NCBI GenBank assembly: GCA_003243455.1
Contig: QFQS01000004.1
Coordinates: forward strand, 62,001 to 126,000
Direction: 5' to 3'
Length of the DNA stretch: 64,000 nt
Source of the DNA: Cereibacter sphaeroides
Lineage (GTDB): Bacteria > Pseudomonadota > Alphaproteobacteria > Rhodobacterales > Rhodobacteraceae
Part shown: piece after piece, positions 52,651 through 60,804 of the stretch
Position numbering within the stretch: position 1 is the first letter of the stretch
Layout: every line of letters starts with the position of its first letter
The notes under the pieces: generated by a model
The model's database searches: none
What the model was told of the DNA's origin: nothing
Seen by the model: the letters and a program-made list of their open reading frames with translations, nothing else
Made by a program: the position numbers and the translations under genes

Positions 52651-53745
52651 ATGCGCCGGTTTCTCCTCCTATCCTGCAGCGCATTGGTCCCTTTGACCGC
52701 TCTGGCGCAAGGCGTGCCGATCATCGACAGCTCGCGGCTTGCCAATCTTGTCTCGCGCATCGCTGAGCGATCCGAGGACGCGCTGAAGCAGGCTGAGAAG
52801 CTGGGCCAAAGCAGGAAACTCGGGGGCATCGAGCAGGAGCAACTCGACGCCTACGACCGCTTTCTTGCGGACACGACGGGGCCTACCGACCTCTCCGGTT
52901 TTGAGGAGGGAGATGGCGCTTTCCCTTCTGCAGCCTCTGTCTACCCGATCGAGGAAACCAGCACTGAAAGTCAGCGGCTCTTTGGCGAGGGCGAAACTGT
53001 CGAGGCGATGATCATTGAGACGGCGCAGCGCTACCAGACCCATCCGGGCGTGCTCAAGCTAGGTCTGACGCCGACAACCTGGCGCATTCTCTTCCAGTCA
53101 CTGGTGAAACAGGAGAGCGGCTTCAATAACGCTGCTGTCAGCCCGGTTGGCGCGCGCGGCTTCTGCCAGCTCATGCCAGGCACCGCGGCCGATCTTGGGG
53201 TCGATCCCAGCGATCCTATGCAGAACCTCGACGGCGGCGCCCGATATCTGGCGGCACAGCTCGACACATTCGGACGGATCGATTTCGCGCTCGCAGCCTA
53301 CAATGCCGGTCCGGGGAACGTCCAGAAGCATGGCGGCATTCCACCGTTCGAGGAAACGCAGAACTACGTCCGCAGAATCTCCGGCTACTACGACGCTTAT
53401 GTGTCTGTGATCACTGGCGCGGAGATGACCGGCAGCCTGGCGGGCACCGAGGGCGCGAGCGCAGAGTGGGGCAACCTGTCCTCGGCGTTTATCGGCTACT
53501 CGAGCAGCCAAGATGCGCAGATCGGTGGGGCGATGTCGCGCATCCGACAGCTGCTTGCCGAGGCCAAGCCGCAGACACCGAAGGAGGCGGTCGATCACAA
53601 CACCTACATGATTGCGGAGCGGGCTCGCCTGATGGCTCTGACCCTGAGATTGCGCGCGGGAACGGTGAAGGTCGAGGCTGCTAAGGGCCTCAATGATGCG
53701 GCCCAGTCTCTCCAGTATTCCGCCTTCTGGGAGTATACCCCATGA
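52651..53745 (+). CDS. Lytic transglycosylase embedded in VirB5-like ends
   Basis: A 364-residue exported protein (signal peptide to about residue 19). Right after cleavage it reads QGVPIIDSSRLANLVSRIAE, resembling the VirB5 encoded next to it (QGVPVIDGTNLARNIEQL). A full transglycosylase domain follows at about residues 120-250 with catalytic Glu155 (KQESGFNNAAVSPVGARGFC) and ALAAYNAGPGNVQKHGGIPP. The C terminus again resembles VirB5: KEAVDHNTYMIAERARLMAL at residues 311-330 against KESIDLNTRMAAETNYMLGQ. It therefore looks like a VirB5-type helical scaffold carrying a VirB1 enzyme. It may place the enzyme at the pilus or channel tip. The enzyme call is sure; the VirB5 relation rests on alignment by eye. 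Confidence 0.85.
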   Translation: MRRFLLLSCSALVPLTALAQGVPIIDSSRLANLVSRIAERSEDALKQAEKLGQSRKLGGIEQEQLDAYDRFLADTTGPTDLSGFEEGDGAFPSAASVYPIEETSTESQRLFGEGETVEAMIIETAQRYQTHPGVLKLGLTPTTWRILFQSLVKQESGFNNAAVSPVGARGFCQLMPGTAADLGVDPSDPMQNLDGGARYLAAQLDTFGRIDFALAAYNAGPGNVQKHGGIPPFEETQNYVRRISGYYDAYVSVITGAEMTGSLAGTEGASAEWGNLSSAFIGYSSSQDAQIGGAMSRIRQLLAEAKPQTPKEAVDHNTYMIAERARLMALTLRLRAGTVKVEAAKGLNDAAQSLQYSAFWEYTP

Positions 53746-54539
53746 GAACCGATAGAATTATTCCCATCGCGCTGCTCTGCGTTTGCCTTTTCGGTACCTC
53801 GGGCCACGCCCAGGGCGTGCCGGTTATCGATGGCACCAACCTCGCCCGCAATATCGAACAATTGCAGGCCGCGTTGCGCGACGCAGAACATCAGATCGCG
53901 CAAATTGAGCAGCTCAAGCAGCAGGTCAAAACCGGCTTGGATCAGTTGACCAACCTGGAGGGCATTCTCGGTTCCATTTCGGGGCTGAACGAAATCGCAA
54001 ATCTCTACAATTCCGTCGAAGATCTGCGATCGCGCGCGGCGAAGATCACGGATCTGTCCGGGTTTCAGAAAGCGCTGACCATCGGGGACTTCGAGAGCAT
54101 CCTTAAAAGTATGCTCGATGGCAATGTCACCATGGGTGACCAAATGGCAGCAGAATATATGCGGGATACGCTTGAGGGGGCGGGTCTGACCTCCGCGAAG
54201 CTCGCCGGGTTGTCCTCTTCCGCAAACCCTCAAGACAAGCTCATCGCTGAAACGGCAGCTACCAGCGCGACGGCGATGGGGATGGCGCAGCTTTCATACG
54301 AGGAGTCCGCGCAAAATCTTGAGCGGATCGACGGGCTTGTCGCCGAGATCGCAAATCAAGAGACACTAAAGGAGAGCATTGATCTGAATACGCGGATGGC
54401 GGCGGAGACCAATTACATGCTCGGCCAGATGTGGCGGCTTAACGCTGCCTCCGGCCTCGTTGCCGGGCAAACCGGCGTCAACTGGGCGGCCGAACAGGCA
54501 AAGGAAAAGAGCTTCTTCGACTATTCGGGGGCGGAATGA
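53742..54539 (+). CDS. virB5: VirB5-like pilus-tip protein
   Basis: A 265-residue exported helical protein with a signal peptide ending near GHAQ-GV (about residue 24). Long amphipathic helices follow (LRDAEHQIAQIEQLKQQVKT, NLEGILGSISGLNEIANLYN) and a C-terminal helix KESIDLNTRMAAETNYMLGQ, typical of VirB5/TrbJ minor pilins that sit at the pilus tip. It overlaps the preceding gene by ATGA and shares its terminal motifs, so the two are probably paralogues that diverged by domain gain. Confidence 0.88.
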   Translation: MRTDRIIPIALLCVCLFGTSGHAQGVPVIDGTNLARNIEQLQAALRDAEHQIAQIEQLKQQVKTGLDQLTNLEGILGSISGLNEIANLYNSVEDLRSRAAKITDLSGFQKALTIGDFESILKSMLDGNVTMGDQMAAEYMRDTLEGAGLTSAKLAGLSSSANPQDKLIAETAATSATAMGMAQLSYEESAQNLERIDGLVAEIANQETLKESIDLNTRMAAETNYMLGQMWRLNAASGLVAGQTGVNWAAEQAKEKSFFDYSGAE

Positions 54540-55036
54540 TGCGGCGAGTTGCTATGGCGGTCCATATTGCCTTTCTGGTTTCCTTACCAAGCTTGCTCCA
54601 TGCCGACGGTTTCGCGGGCATCAGTGATCTCAACTTGATGCAAAAGGCTCGAGAGGCCGTCGCAGCTCGAGATGAGAGCCTCGCCTTAGATGCCCTGACT
54701 GAAATGCAACGTCGCCAGCTCTCTATTTTTGCGGCTGAGGAAACCTCCTGCGAAGAGGCAATGGATTTGCCTCTCGGGATCACGGACTGGAAATTCCGGG
54801 CCGTCGCACGGCAGGCGTACTTCCGCGTAGCAATGTCTCGGCGTCTCGCGGAGGATTCCTGCAAATGTCTCTTCGATGGTTTCAGCTTTGACGATTTCAC
54901 CGTTGAGACCCTGGCGAAGCTTGCAAGTGAGTTGACCGATGAGGATCGAACAGCGCTTGAGGGCATCCGCGATCAAGACCGTCGCGAGACCGAAGCGCGG
55001 TTCCGCGACCTCGAGCAATCCTGTCGGGTGCGCTGA
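54536..55036 (+). CDS. Exported protein of unknown function in the virB operon
   Basis: A 166-residue protein with a signal peptide (MAVHIAFLVSLPSLLHADG) and a mainly helical mature part with three conserved-looking Cys (EETSCEEAMDLP, EDSCKCLFDGF) and a last one near the C terminus. It overlaps virB5 by 4 bp and is followed by virB6 after 3 bp. The position would suit an entry-exclusion or scaffold protein, but nothing in the sequence proves it. I do not recognise a family. Confidence 0.7.
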   Translation: MMRRVAMAVHIAFLVSLPSLLHADGFAGISDLNLMQKAREAVAARDESLALDALTEMQRRQLSIFAAEETSCEEAMDLPLGITDWKFRAVARQAYFRVAMSRRLAEDSCKCLFDGFSFDDFTVETLAKLASELTDEDRTALEGIRDQDRRETEARFRDLEQSCRVR

Positions 55037-55039
55037 TCG

Positions 55040-56056
55040 GTGGCCATCATTACGGATATCCTGACCCAAGTGGATGCTGCGGCCCAAGCCGTCGGTGGTA
55101 CAGCTTACGGCGCTGTTGCCGCGGAAATCGTACCAGCATTTCGGGTTGGATCGGTCTTGGTCGTTGCGCTTGTTGGCATTAACCTGATCGCGCAAGCCTT
55201 GCCGATGACATTGCGCAACGGCTTGGGATTGATGATCCGTATCGCAGTCGCTTCAGCATTTCTCTCGTCATGGACAAACTTCAACGCGGTCTATGGCGTT
55301 TTGACTAACGCGCCAAGCGAAGTTGGCGCGGTCGTAATGAACGCATTCGGCGATGGCTCAGGCAATCTCTACGGAGGACTGGACGCTCTCTATCTCAAGG
55401 CTCTCGATGTCGGCCAAGCGATCAGTCAGAATGGCAGCTACATCACAGGCGCGCTCGCGGGCCTGATGATGTTTCTGGTCGCTGCATTGATGGCCACGAT
55501 CTCAATCATCGTGATCTCTGCAGCAAAGATCATGATCGGCGTCCTTGTGATTTTCGCCCCGGTCGCCATCGGTTGCACGATCTTCAAGGTAACGGCTCCG
55601 CTCTTCGATCGCTGGGTCAATCTTGCACTCGGGTTTGCCTTTTATCCGATGCTCACTTCCGGCATGGCCGCCTTCACCATCTATCTGGCGGAAGATCTGA
55701 CGCCCGCCTCGCTGGCATCGGTGGAGACTATCGGTGATGTGCTGAGCTTCGTTGTGGTGATGATGCTGGGTACCGGCCTCATGGCAATGGTCCCGACCAT
55801 TTCGCAATCACTCGCGCAAACCGCAACAGGGCTTGGTAGCGTTGCCGCATCGACCTTCCGTGCGACGGACAGCGTAAGTGGCTACGGTCGCGCAGGAATT
55901 GCGGGCTCGATCGGTGCAGCCCGTGGCGCGGCCGGTCTGGAGGCCGGCGGACGGCGACCATCGGACGCCAGGCTCAATGCAAACACTGCTGGCCAGATTG
56001 GACGCTCTGCCGTCCAGACGGCAATGCAACTCGCCAGCCGAGTACCCAAGGCCTGA
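55040..56056 (+). CDS. virB6: VirB6-like polytopic channel protein
   Basis: A 338-residue inner-membrane protein from GTG 55040. Hydrophobic segments occur near residues 36-55, 63-80, 135-160 (GALAGLMMFLVAALMATISI), 160-185 (AAKIMIGVLVIFAPVAIGCT), 195-215 and 235-255. The central part with FAPVAIGCTIFKVTAPLFDR is typical of VirB6/TrbL. The C-terminal tail is Gly/Ala-rich and soluble. It forms part of the inner-membrane translocation channel. Confidence 0.9.
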   Translation: MAIITDILTQVDAAAQAVGGTAYGAVAAEIVPAFRVGSVLVVALVGINLIAQALPMTLRNGLGLMIRIAVASAFLSSWTNFNAVYGVLTNAPSEVGAVVMNAFGDGSGNLYGGLDALYLKALDVGQAISQNGSYITGALAGLMMFLVAALMATISIIVISAAKIMIGVLVIFAPVAIGCTIFKVTAPLFDRWVNLALGFAFYPMLTSGMAAFTIYLAEDLTPASLASVETIGDVLSFVVVMMLGTGLMAMVPTISQSLAQTATGLGSVAASTFRATDSVSGYGRAGIAGSIGAARGAAGLEAGGRRPSDARLNANTAGQIGRSAVQTAMQLASRVPKA

Positions 56057-56064
56057 TCTTGAAC

Positions 56065-56751
56065 ATGAAAAACCGGAAAGGACAACCGCCGATGGAGGCG
56101 CATGGATTTGACGTCGATCTCATACTCGAGCCGCGTCTCTCGGCCCGTCGCGCCTGGTTGGTTGCAGGAGCGTCCGGAGGTTTGAGCCTGCTCCTTGCGA
56201 CCGCTCTTATTCTTGTGCTCCCGCTCCGCGAAACCCAGGTCTTCACGGTGCTTGTGGACCGTCAAACCGGTGATGCGGAGAACATTATGCGAGTACAGCC
56301 TACCGGGATCGAGGATCAAGAGGCGCTTAAGCAGAGCCTGCTTGTCAGCTATGTCTCCGACCGTGAGGGCTTCTTTCTCCCCGGTATCCAGGCCCGGCTC
56401 GAAAGCGTCCAACGCCGGTCGACCGGCCCCGCAGAGGAAAGCTTGCGGCTGCTCTGGTCGAAGGGCGGCAAGAACAAAAGCTACCCACCAGACGTCTACG
56501 GACCTGGAGCTGAGGTGAGCGTCACCGTCCGTCGGATCACCTTTCTCGCGCCAAATGTCGCGCAGGTGAGATTTCTAAAAACGCTGCGCAAAACCAAGCA
56601 GGAAGCCGTGACACAGCCCTTCGTCGCAACTGTCGAATTCGCCTTCGCGCCAAAAACCGAGCGGTCGCTTGCCCACGTCTGGGAAAACCCGCTCGGGTTC
56701 AGCGTATCAGCCTACCGTGTCGACGCCGAAACCCTGGACGCCAATCCATGA
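56065..56751 (+). CDS. virB8: VirB8-like assembly factor
   Basis: A 228-residue bitopic protein. A cytoplasmic N terminus is followed by one membrane segment near residues 33-55 (AWLVAGASGGLSLLLATALI) and a periplasmic NTF2-like domain with SLLVSYVSDREGFFLPGIQA and AQVRFLKTLRKTKQEAVTQP. VirB8 nucleates the assembly of the core complex. ATG 56065 is used; TTG 56059 is an alternative. It overlaps virB9 by ATGA. Confidence 0.9.
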   Translation: MKNRKGQPPMEAHGFDVDLILEPRLSARRAWLVAGASGGLSLLLATALILVLPLRETQVFTVLVDRQTGDAENIMRVQPTGIEDQEALKQSLLVSYVSDREGFFLPGIQARLESVQRRSTGPAEESLRLLWSKGGKNKSYPPDVYGPGAEVSVTVRRITFLAPNVAQVRFLKTLRKTKQEAVTQPFVATVEFAFAPKTERSLAHVWENPLGFSVSAYRVDAETLDANP

Positions 56752-57497
56752 ACTGTCTGGTCGTTGCCTCGGCAGTTTCTGTCGGTCTTGCGCTTGGCTT
56801 TGCGGTGCCGACTCTCGCGGAAGTCTCTCCTGCGTCCATGGGAGCGGATGCTCGTGTCCGTTCGGTCTTCTACAACCCGGTCGATGTGATCCGGCTCGAC
56901 ACTCACCTGCGGGTCAATACGGCGATCGAGCTTGGGGCGGGTGAGCGCATCGATTCCGTCCTTTTGGGCGACAGCGAAGCCTTTGAAGTCGAGGTTCTCT
57001 CCAACCGCACGACCGTTTCGATAAAGCCGTTGATCTCCGACGCTGAGACAAACATGACGATCTATAGCGGTCGCCGTACCATCACCTTGGCGATCAGCGA
57101 GGGACGCTCACGCAATCCCACTTATCGACTGGTCCTCCGCTACCCGGAGACGGGAGCCGGAAGACCAGCACGCTCGGCTGCATCCGCTGCTTCTCGTGAC
57201 ATCGGCTATGCATGGTCCGGCGACGAGAAGCTCAAACCCAGCCATATCTGGAACGACGGCCAGACGACATATTTCGCCTTCGCGCCGGGCCTCCGTCCTT
57301 CGATTTTCGGCGTTGATGCGAAGGGCAGGGAGGTCACCCTGAACTCTGGCACCCGCGGAAGTGTGGTTCGTGTCACGGGTGTTCGAAACGCCTACTCGAT
57401 CCGCGTTGGAAGCCAGGTTCTGTGTATCAAACACTTGCAAGGTGGCATCACGACAGATCCCGGACTTCTGGCGAAACTGCAAGGCTGGGAGTTCTGA
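56748..57497 (+). CDS. virB9: VirB9-like outer core component
   Basis: A 249-residue periplasmic protein with a signal peptide to about residue 24 (TLAEVS). The N-terminal domain has VRSVFYNPVDVIRLDTHLRV and a later FEVEVLSNRTTVSIKPL; the C-terminal domain has PSHIWNDGQTTYFAFAPGLR, the VirB9 signature region that binds VirB7 and VirB10. A single Cys in GSQVLCIKH near the C terminus could pair with the lipoprotein. It is followed 1 bp later by virB10. Confidence 0.92.
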   Translation: MNCLVVASAVSVGLALGFAVPTLAEVSPASMGADARVRSVFYNPVDVIRLDTHLRVNTAIELGAGERIDSVLLGDSEAFEVEVLSNRTTVSIKPLISDAETNMTIYSGRRTITLAISEGRSRNPTYRLVLRYPETGAGRPARSAASAASRDIGYAWSGDEKLKPSHIWNDGQTTYFAFAPGLRPSIFGVDAKGREVTLNSGTRGSVVRVTGVRNAYSIRVGSQVLCIKHLQGGITTDPGLLAKLQGWEF

Positions 57498-57498
57498 A

Positions 57499-58824
57499 AT
57501 GACAGAACCCACCAAGGACACTCTCGAGAGTCCCGAAACAGAGTATAAGGTCGAACGACCCCAACCAAAAATGACTCGGAAGCGGAAGCTGAGAGCGGCG
57601 GCTTTGCTTGGCAGCGCGGGCGCAGTGGCCCTGTGGCTGTTATGGCCTTCCAGCAACACGATACCGACGGTCGAGACCTCTGCTGTTGAAGAATTCCAGC
57701 GCATCAGCGGCGGGTCTCCATTCGGAGAGATCACACCGATACCCGAACCCGCGGGAGCCGATGGCGGCGGTTTTGCGATTGCTGAGGCTACCTTCGACCG
57801 GCAGCGCGAGGGTCTGGAGGGTCGCAACGCCCAGCTTCAGGAAGAAGTGGAGCGTTTGCAGCAAGAACTCACCGGCATTGCTGACCGCGCGGGGACTGAG
57901 CGGGACGCGACATCTCAGGAACTGGCACTTGCTTTGGAGAAGGCGCAAGCCCAGAACCTCGCCCTGATCGAGGATATTCGGCGCGAGTTCAGCCAGAAGC
58001 TCGATACCCTGGGTCTTGCTGCGAACGCCACGGGACCGGGAGACGCAGAGCGGGAGGCAGAGCTTGCGGCGAAGCGCGCCGAGCGCGAGGCACAGCTTCT
58101 GGCCCGCATATCCTCACCCTCAGTAGTTTTCGACAATGGGAAGAGCGGCGGCACCCGCGTGCAAGACATCGGGTCAATGGAATCGTCGTCGTCTGGATCC
58201 CGCGACGCCACCGGGCGCGATTTCGTGCAGTCGGGTCGCGAAGCAACGGACGTAGAAACAAGTCAGATCATCGCCAACCCGTCGAACACTGTGCTGCAGG
58301 GGACGCTGATCGATGCAACGCTTGAAAATGCTGTCGATTCGAGCCTGCCGGGACAACTGACCGCAATCGTAACCCGTCCGGTCTGGTCGTTCGATCAGTC
58401 CCAAGTCCTCATACCGGCTGGGTCGAGACTCTTCGGCGACTATTCCTCCGAAATTGCTATCGGGCAGGGTCGCATTCTTGTTGCCTGGACCCGGCTCGTC
58501 ACGCCGGATGGACAGTCGGTCCGCATGGAGGCCTTCGGTGGTGATGCGCAAGGCCGATCAGGGATCACTGGCCGCGTCAGGACGCGCTTCGTGCAGCGCT
58601 TCGGTTCTGCGGCTCTCATATCGCTGCTCGGTGCAATCCCGGCCATCGTCGTTGAAAATCGCAGCGGCAACGTGAGTTCCGACACCCTGGAAGACGTCAG
58701 CGGCGATTTCGGTGCGACCGTCGGATCGGCTATGGAAACTTATACAAACCTGCCTCCGATCATCACCGTAGCGCCCGGTTCATCCATCACCGTCATGGTC
58801 GACCGCGATCTGGAAGTCTGGTGA
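57499..58824 (+). CDS. virB10: VirB10-like energy-sensing core protein
   Basis: A 441-residue protein spanning both membranes. One TM is near residues 32-50 (AALLGSAGAVALWLLWPSSN). A Gln/Glu-rich coiled region follows (RNAQLQEEVERLQQELTGIA). The C-terminal beta-barrel domain has LQGTLIDATLENAVDSSLPG, VLIPAGSRLFGDYSSEIAIG and GITGRVRTRFVQRFGSAALI, the TrbI/VirB10 signature. It connects inner-membrane ATPases with the outer-membrane pore. It overlaps virB11 by GTGA. Confidence 0.93.
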   Translation: MTEPTKDTLESPETEYKVERPQPKMTRKRKLRAAALLGSAGAVALWLLWPSSNTIPTVETSAVEEFQRISGGSPFGEITPIPEPAGADGGGFAIAEATFDRQREGLEGRNAQLQEEVERLQQELTGIADRAGTERDATSQELALALEKAQAQNLALIEDIRREFSQKLDTLGLAANATGPGDAEREAELAAKRAEREAQLLARISSPSVVFDNGKSGGTRVQDIGSMESSSSGSRDATGRDFVQSGREATDVETSQIIANPSNTVLQGTLIDATLENAVDSSLPGQLTAIVTRPVWSFDQSQVLIPAGSRLFGDYSSEIAIGQGRILVAWTRLVTPDGQSVRMEAFGGDAQGRSGITGRVRTRFVQRFGSAALISLLGAIPAIVVENRSGNVSSDTLEDVSGDFGATVGSAMETYTNLPPIITVAPGSSITVMVDRDLEVW

Positions 58825-59798
58825 CTGAGGCGCCCCCTTCATTCCTTGCGAGCTACCTGGCATCGCTCGCTCCGCTTTTGCTGCGACAGGATGTCGTCGA
58901 AGTGGCTATCAACCCCGACGGAAATGTGTGGATCGAACGCCGAGGCGCCGTCCACATGGAGCAAGTCGAACAGCTGACGGTTGAGCGGTCGCTTTCGATA
59001 AATCTCGGACAGGCCATCGCATCCGCGGTGGGTGTTCAGTTTTCCCAACGCCTGCCGACGGTTTCCGGCAAAATCACCTGGGACAAAATTGCAATCCGGG
59101 CACAAGTTATTGCGCCGCCGGTTGTGGAGGGCGGCATGGCAATCGCACTGCGGCCGTTCAAGGTAGACACCGGCCATATGGTAGAGCCGCGCCTTCTCCA
59201 TGGGGCGCTGGTTGATCTCGATGCGAGAAAAAGAGAGCATGCCGCGGAAATCATTCGACTGGCAGAAGCCGGCCAGGTGTCCGAGGCGATGCGGCTTTGC
59301 ATCGACGCACGCATGAACGTCCTGATCTCGGGCGGAACCTCGACGGGGAAAACGACCTTCGCCCGTTTTTTGCTTGGCCTGGTCGATCCTGCCGAGCGTA
59401 TCCTCACCATCGAAGATGCCTACGAGGTGTTCCCGACCCAGGCGAATACCGTTGCTCTGAAAGCAGACCGGACCTCGCAAGGTGAACGCACGCCCGCCCG
59501 GCTGCTCGAAGCTGCGCTACGGATGCGGCCGGATCGGATCATTCTCGGCGAGCTTCGAGGCGAGGAGAGCCGGACGTTTCTGGAAGCCATCAACATCGGC
59601 CATGGCGGGTCGTTCACGACGATCCATGCAGATACCGCGCGGAAGGCCATCGACCGCCTGGCAATCATGGTGATGGCGACAGGACTCGGGATGGGTTTCA
59701 ATGAGGTGAAACGGTATTGCGAGGGCAGTGTAGATCTCGTCGTCCAGTTGGCGCGACAGAATGGACGGCGAGGAGTGGCGGATATATTGTGTCTCTGA
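58821..59798 (+). CDS. virB11: VirB11 hexameric ATPase
   Basis: A 325-residue cytoplasmic ATPase from GTG 58821. Walker A is ISGGTSTGKTTFARF near residue 172, the Asp box region ILTIEDAYEVFPTQANTVAL, Walker B RIILGELRGEESRTFLEAIN, and the His box GGSFTTIHADTARKAIDRL. All catalytic elements are present. It ends the recognisable virB operon; no virD4 coupling protein or relaxase gene follows, as vapBC comes next. VirB11 switches the machine between pilus assembly and transport. Confidence 0.95.
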   Translation: MTEAPPSFLASYLASLAPLLLRQDVVEVAINPDGNVWIERRGAVHMEQVEQLTVERSLSINLGQAIASAVGVQFSQRLPTVSGKITWDKIAIRAQVIAPPVVEGGMAIALRPFKVDTGHMVEPRLLHGALVDLDARKREHAAEIIRLAEAGQVSEAMRLCIDARMNVLISGGTSTGKTTFARFLLGLVDPAERILTIEDAYEVFPTQANTVALKADRTSQGERTPARLLEAALRMRPDRIILGELRGEESRTFLEAINIGHGGSFTTIHADTARKAIDRLAIMVMATGLGMGFNEVKRYCEGSVDLVVQLARQNGRRGVADILCL

Positions 59799-59854
59799 GT
59801 TCTGCGCGAACTCCGCCAATCCTCCTGACGCCACTTGAAATCTGACGCATCTTG

Positions 59855-59873
59855 ATGCATATGCAATATGCAT
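59855..59873. promoter_or_regulatory. Operator-like inverted repeat before vapBC
   Basis: ATGCATAT (59855-59862) and ATATGCAT (59866-59873) form 8-bp arms around a 3-bp centre, 21 bp before the antitoxin start. It is suited for autoregulation by the VapB-VapC complex. Confidence 0.65.
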
Positions 59874-59894
59874 ATGTTATCAGGGAAGATAGTG

Positions 59895-60164
59895 ATGGCC
59901 CCGCCAAAGCCCATGGATCCGGTTCCGCCGCGCGAGGCGAAGCTCTTCCGCAACAACAAGAGCCAGGCTATCCGCATCCCGGCGGATTTCGAAATGCCGG
60001 GAGATCGTGTCCTGATCCACCGGGAAGGGGAAAGGCTGATTCTCGAGCCGGTGCGCAGGAAAAACATTCTGGAAGTTCTTGCAGACCTGAAACCGCTCAG
60101 GCTGGAAGACCGATTTCCTGATATCGATGATACCCTTCTGCCGCTGAAGGAAATCGATCTTTGA
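59895..60164 (+). CDS. vapB: VapB-type antitoxin (AbrB/SpoVT fold)
   Basis: An 89-residue antitoxin. The swapped-hairpin DNA-binding region is AKLFRNNKSQAIRIPADFEM, then VLIHREGERLILEPVRR; the C-terminal part (LEVLADLKPLRLEDRFPDID) would wrap and block the toxin. ATG 59895 follows AGGGAAG; an upstream ATG lies inside the operator palindrome and is less likely. It overlaps vapC by 4 bp. Confidence 0.9.
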   Translation: MAPPKPMDPVPPREAKLFRNNKSQAIRIPADFEMPGDRVLIHREGERLILEPVRRKNILEVLADLKPLRLEDRFPDIDDTLLPLKEIDL

Positions 60165-60565
60165 CAGTCCTTTACATGCTCGACACGAACATCGTGTCCG
60201 AACTGGCGCTGACCCCTCAATGCCCCGTCGCAACGCGAATTGCCGCGGTCGGGCCGGAAGCGATCTGCGTCAGCATCATTACTGCGGCAGAACTGCGTTA
60301 CGGCTGTGCAAAGAAAGGCTCACCGAAGCTCCTTGCCCAGATCGAAGCAATCCTTGACGCAGTCCAGGTTGTGGCGCTCGATGTGCCTGTGGATCTCGAG
60401 TACGGCGGTATCCGGTCCGAGCTTGAAGCCGCAGGCCAAACGATTGGGCCAAACGATCTCCTGATCGCCGCTCACGCCTATGCGCTGGACGCCGTGCTGG
60501 TGACCGCCAATTTGCGCGAGTTCAGGCGCATCCAAGGCCTGAAAGTCGAAAACTGGCTGGCGTAA
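60161..60565 (+). CDS. vapC: VapC-type PIN-domain toxin (ribonuclease)
   Basis: A 134-residue PIN nuclease. The acidic residues are Asp8 in YMLDTNIVSE, Glu in TAAELRYGCAKKG and Asp in GPNDLLIAAHAYAL, followed by VTANLREFRRIQGL. Such toxins cut tRNA or rRNA when freed from VapB. It starts at TTG 60161 inside the vapB end, with ATG 60176 (MLDTNIVSE) as an alternative. Next to a conjugation cluster it likely helps keep the element in the cell. Confidence 0.92.
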   Translation: MTVLYMLDTNIVSELALTPQCPVATRIAAVGPEAICVSIITAAELRYGCAKKGSPKLLAQIEAILDAVQVVALDVPVDLEYGGIRSELEAAGQTIGPNDLLIAAHAYALDAVLVTANLREFRRIQGLKVENWLA

Positions 60566-60804
60566 CAGTCACGCCGCCAGCACTGGCAGAGGGAAAGCGC
60601 CAGGGAGCTTCGACGCCGGCTCAAGGGCGTGAGGCGGCGAAGTTCCCATAACTGGAGACTTTTGGAGTTTAAAAACAGGCTCCCAAGGTGCAGGTGTCGC
60701 GCTCTCCAATATGACATTGTTCACTGGCGCGTCGTCCGTGTGCTGGCTGATGCGCTCGCCGTTTTGCGAGACAAGCCGCGGCCCATAAAACAATCCTTCC
60801 TCAT
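60566..60804. other. Gap between vapC and the Rhs tips, origin unclear
   Basis: No recognisable gene. On the minus strand a frame stays open from 61096 to 60569 and might be the tail of an unrelated gene, but no family is recognisable. The Rhs-like similarity begins abruptly at 60823. Confidence 0.4.

Noticed and set aside
59797..59813. GAGTTC/GAACTC hairpin as virB11 terminator
   Set aside because: Only 6 bp of stem and no T-run.
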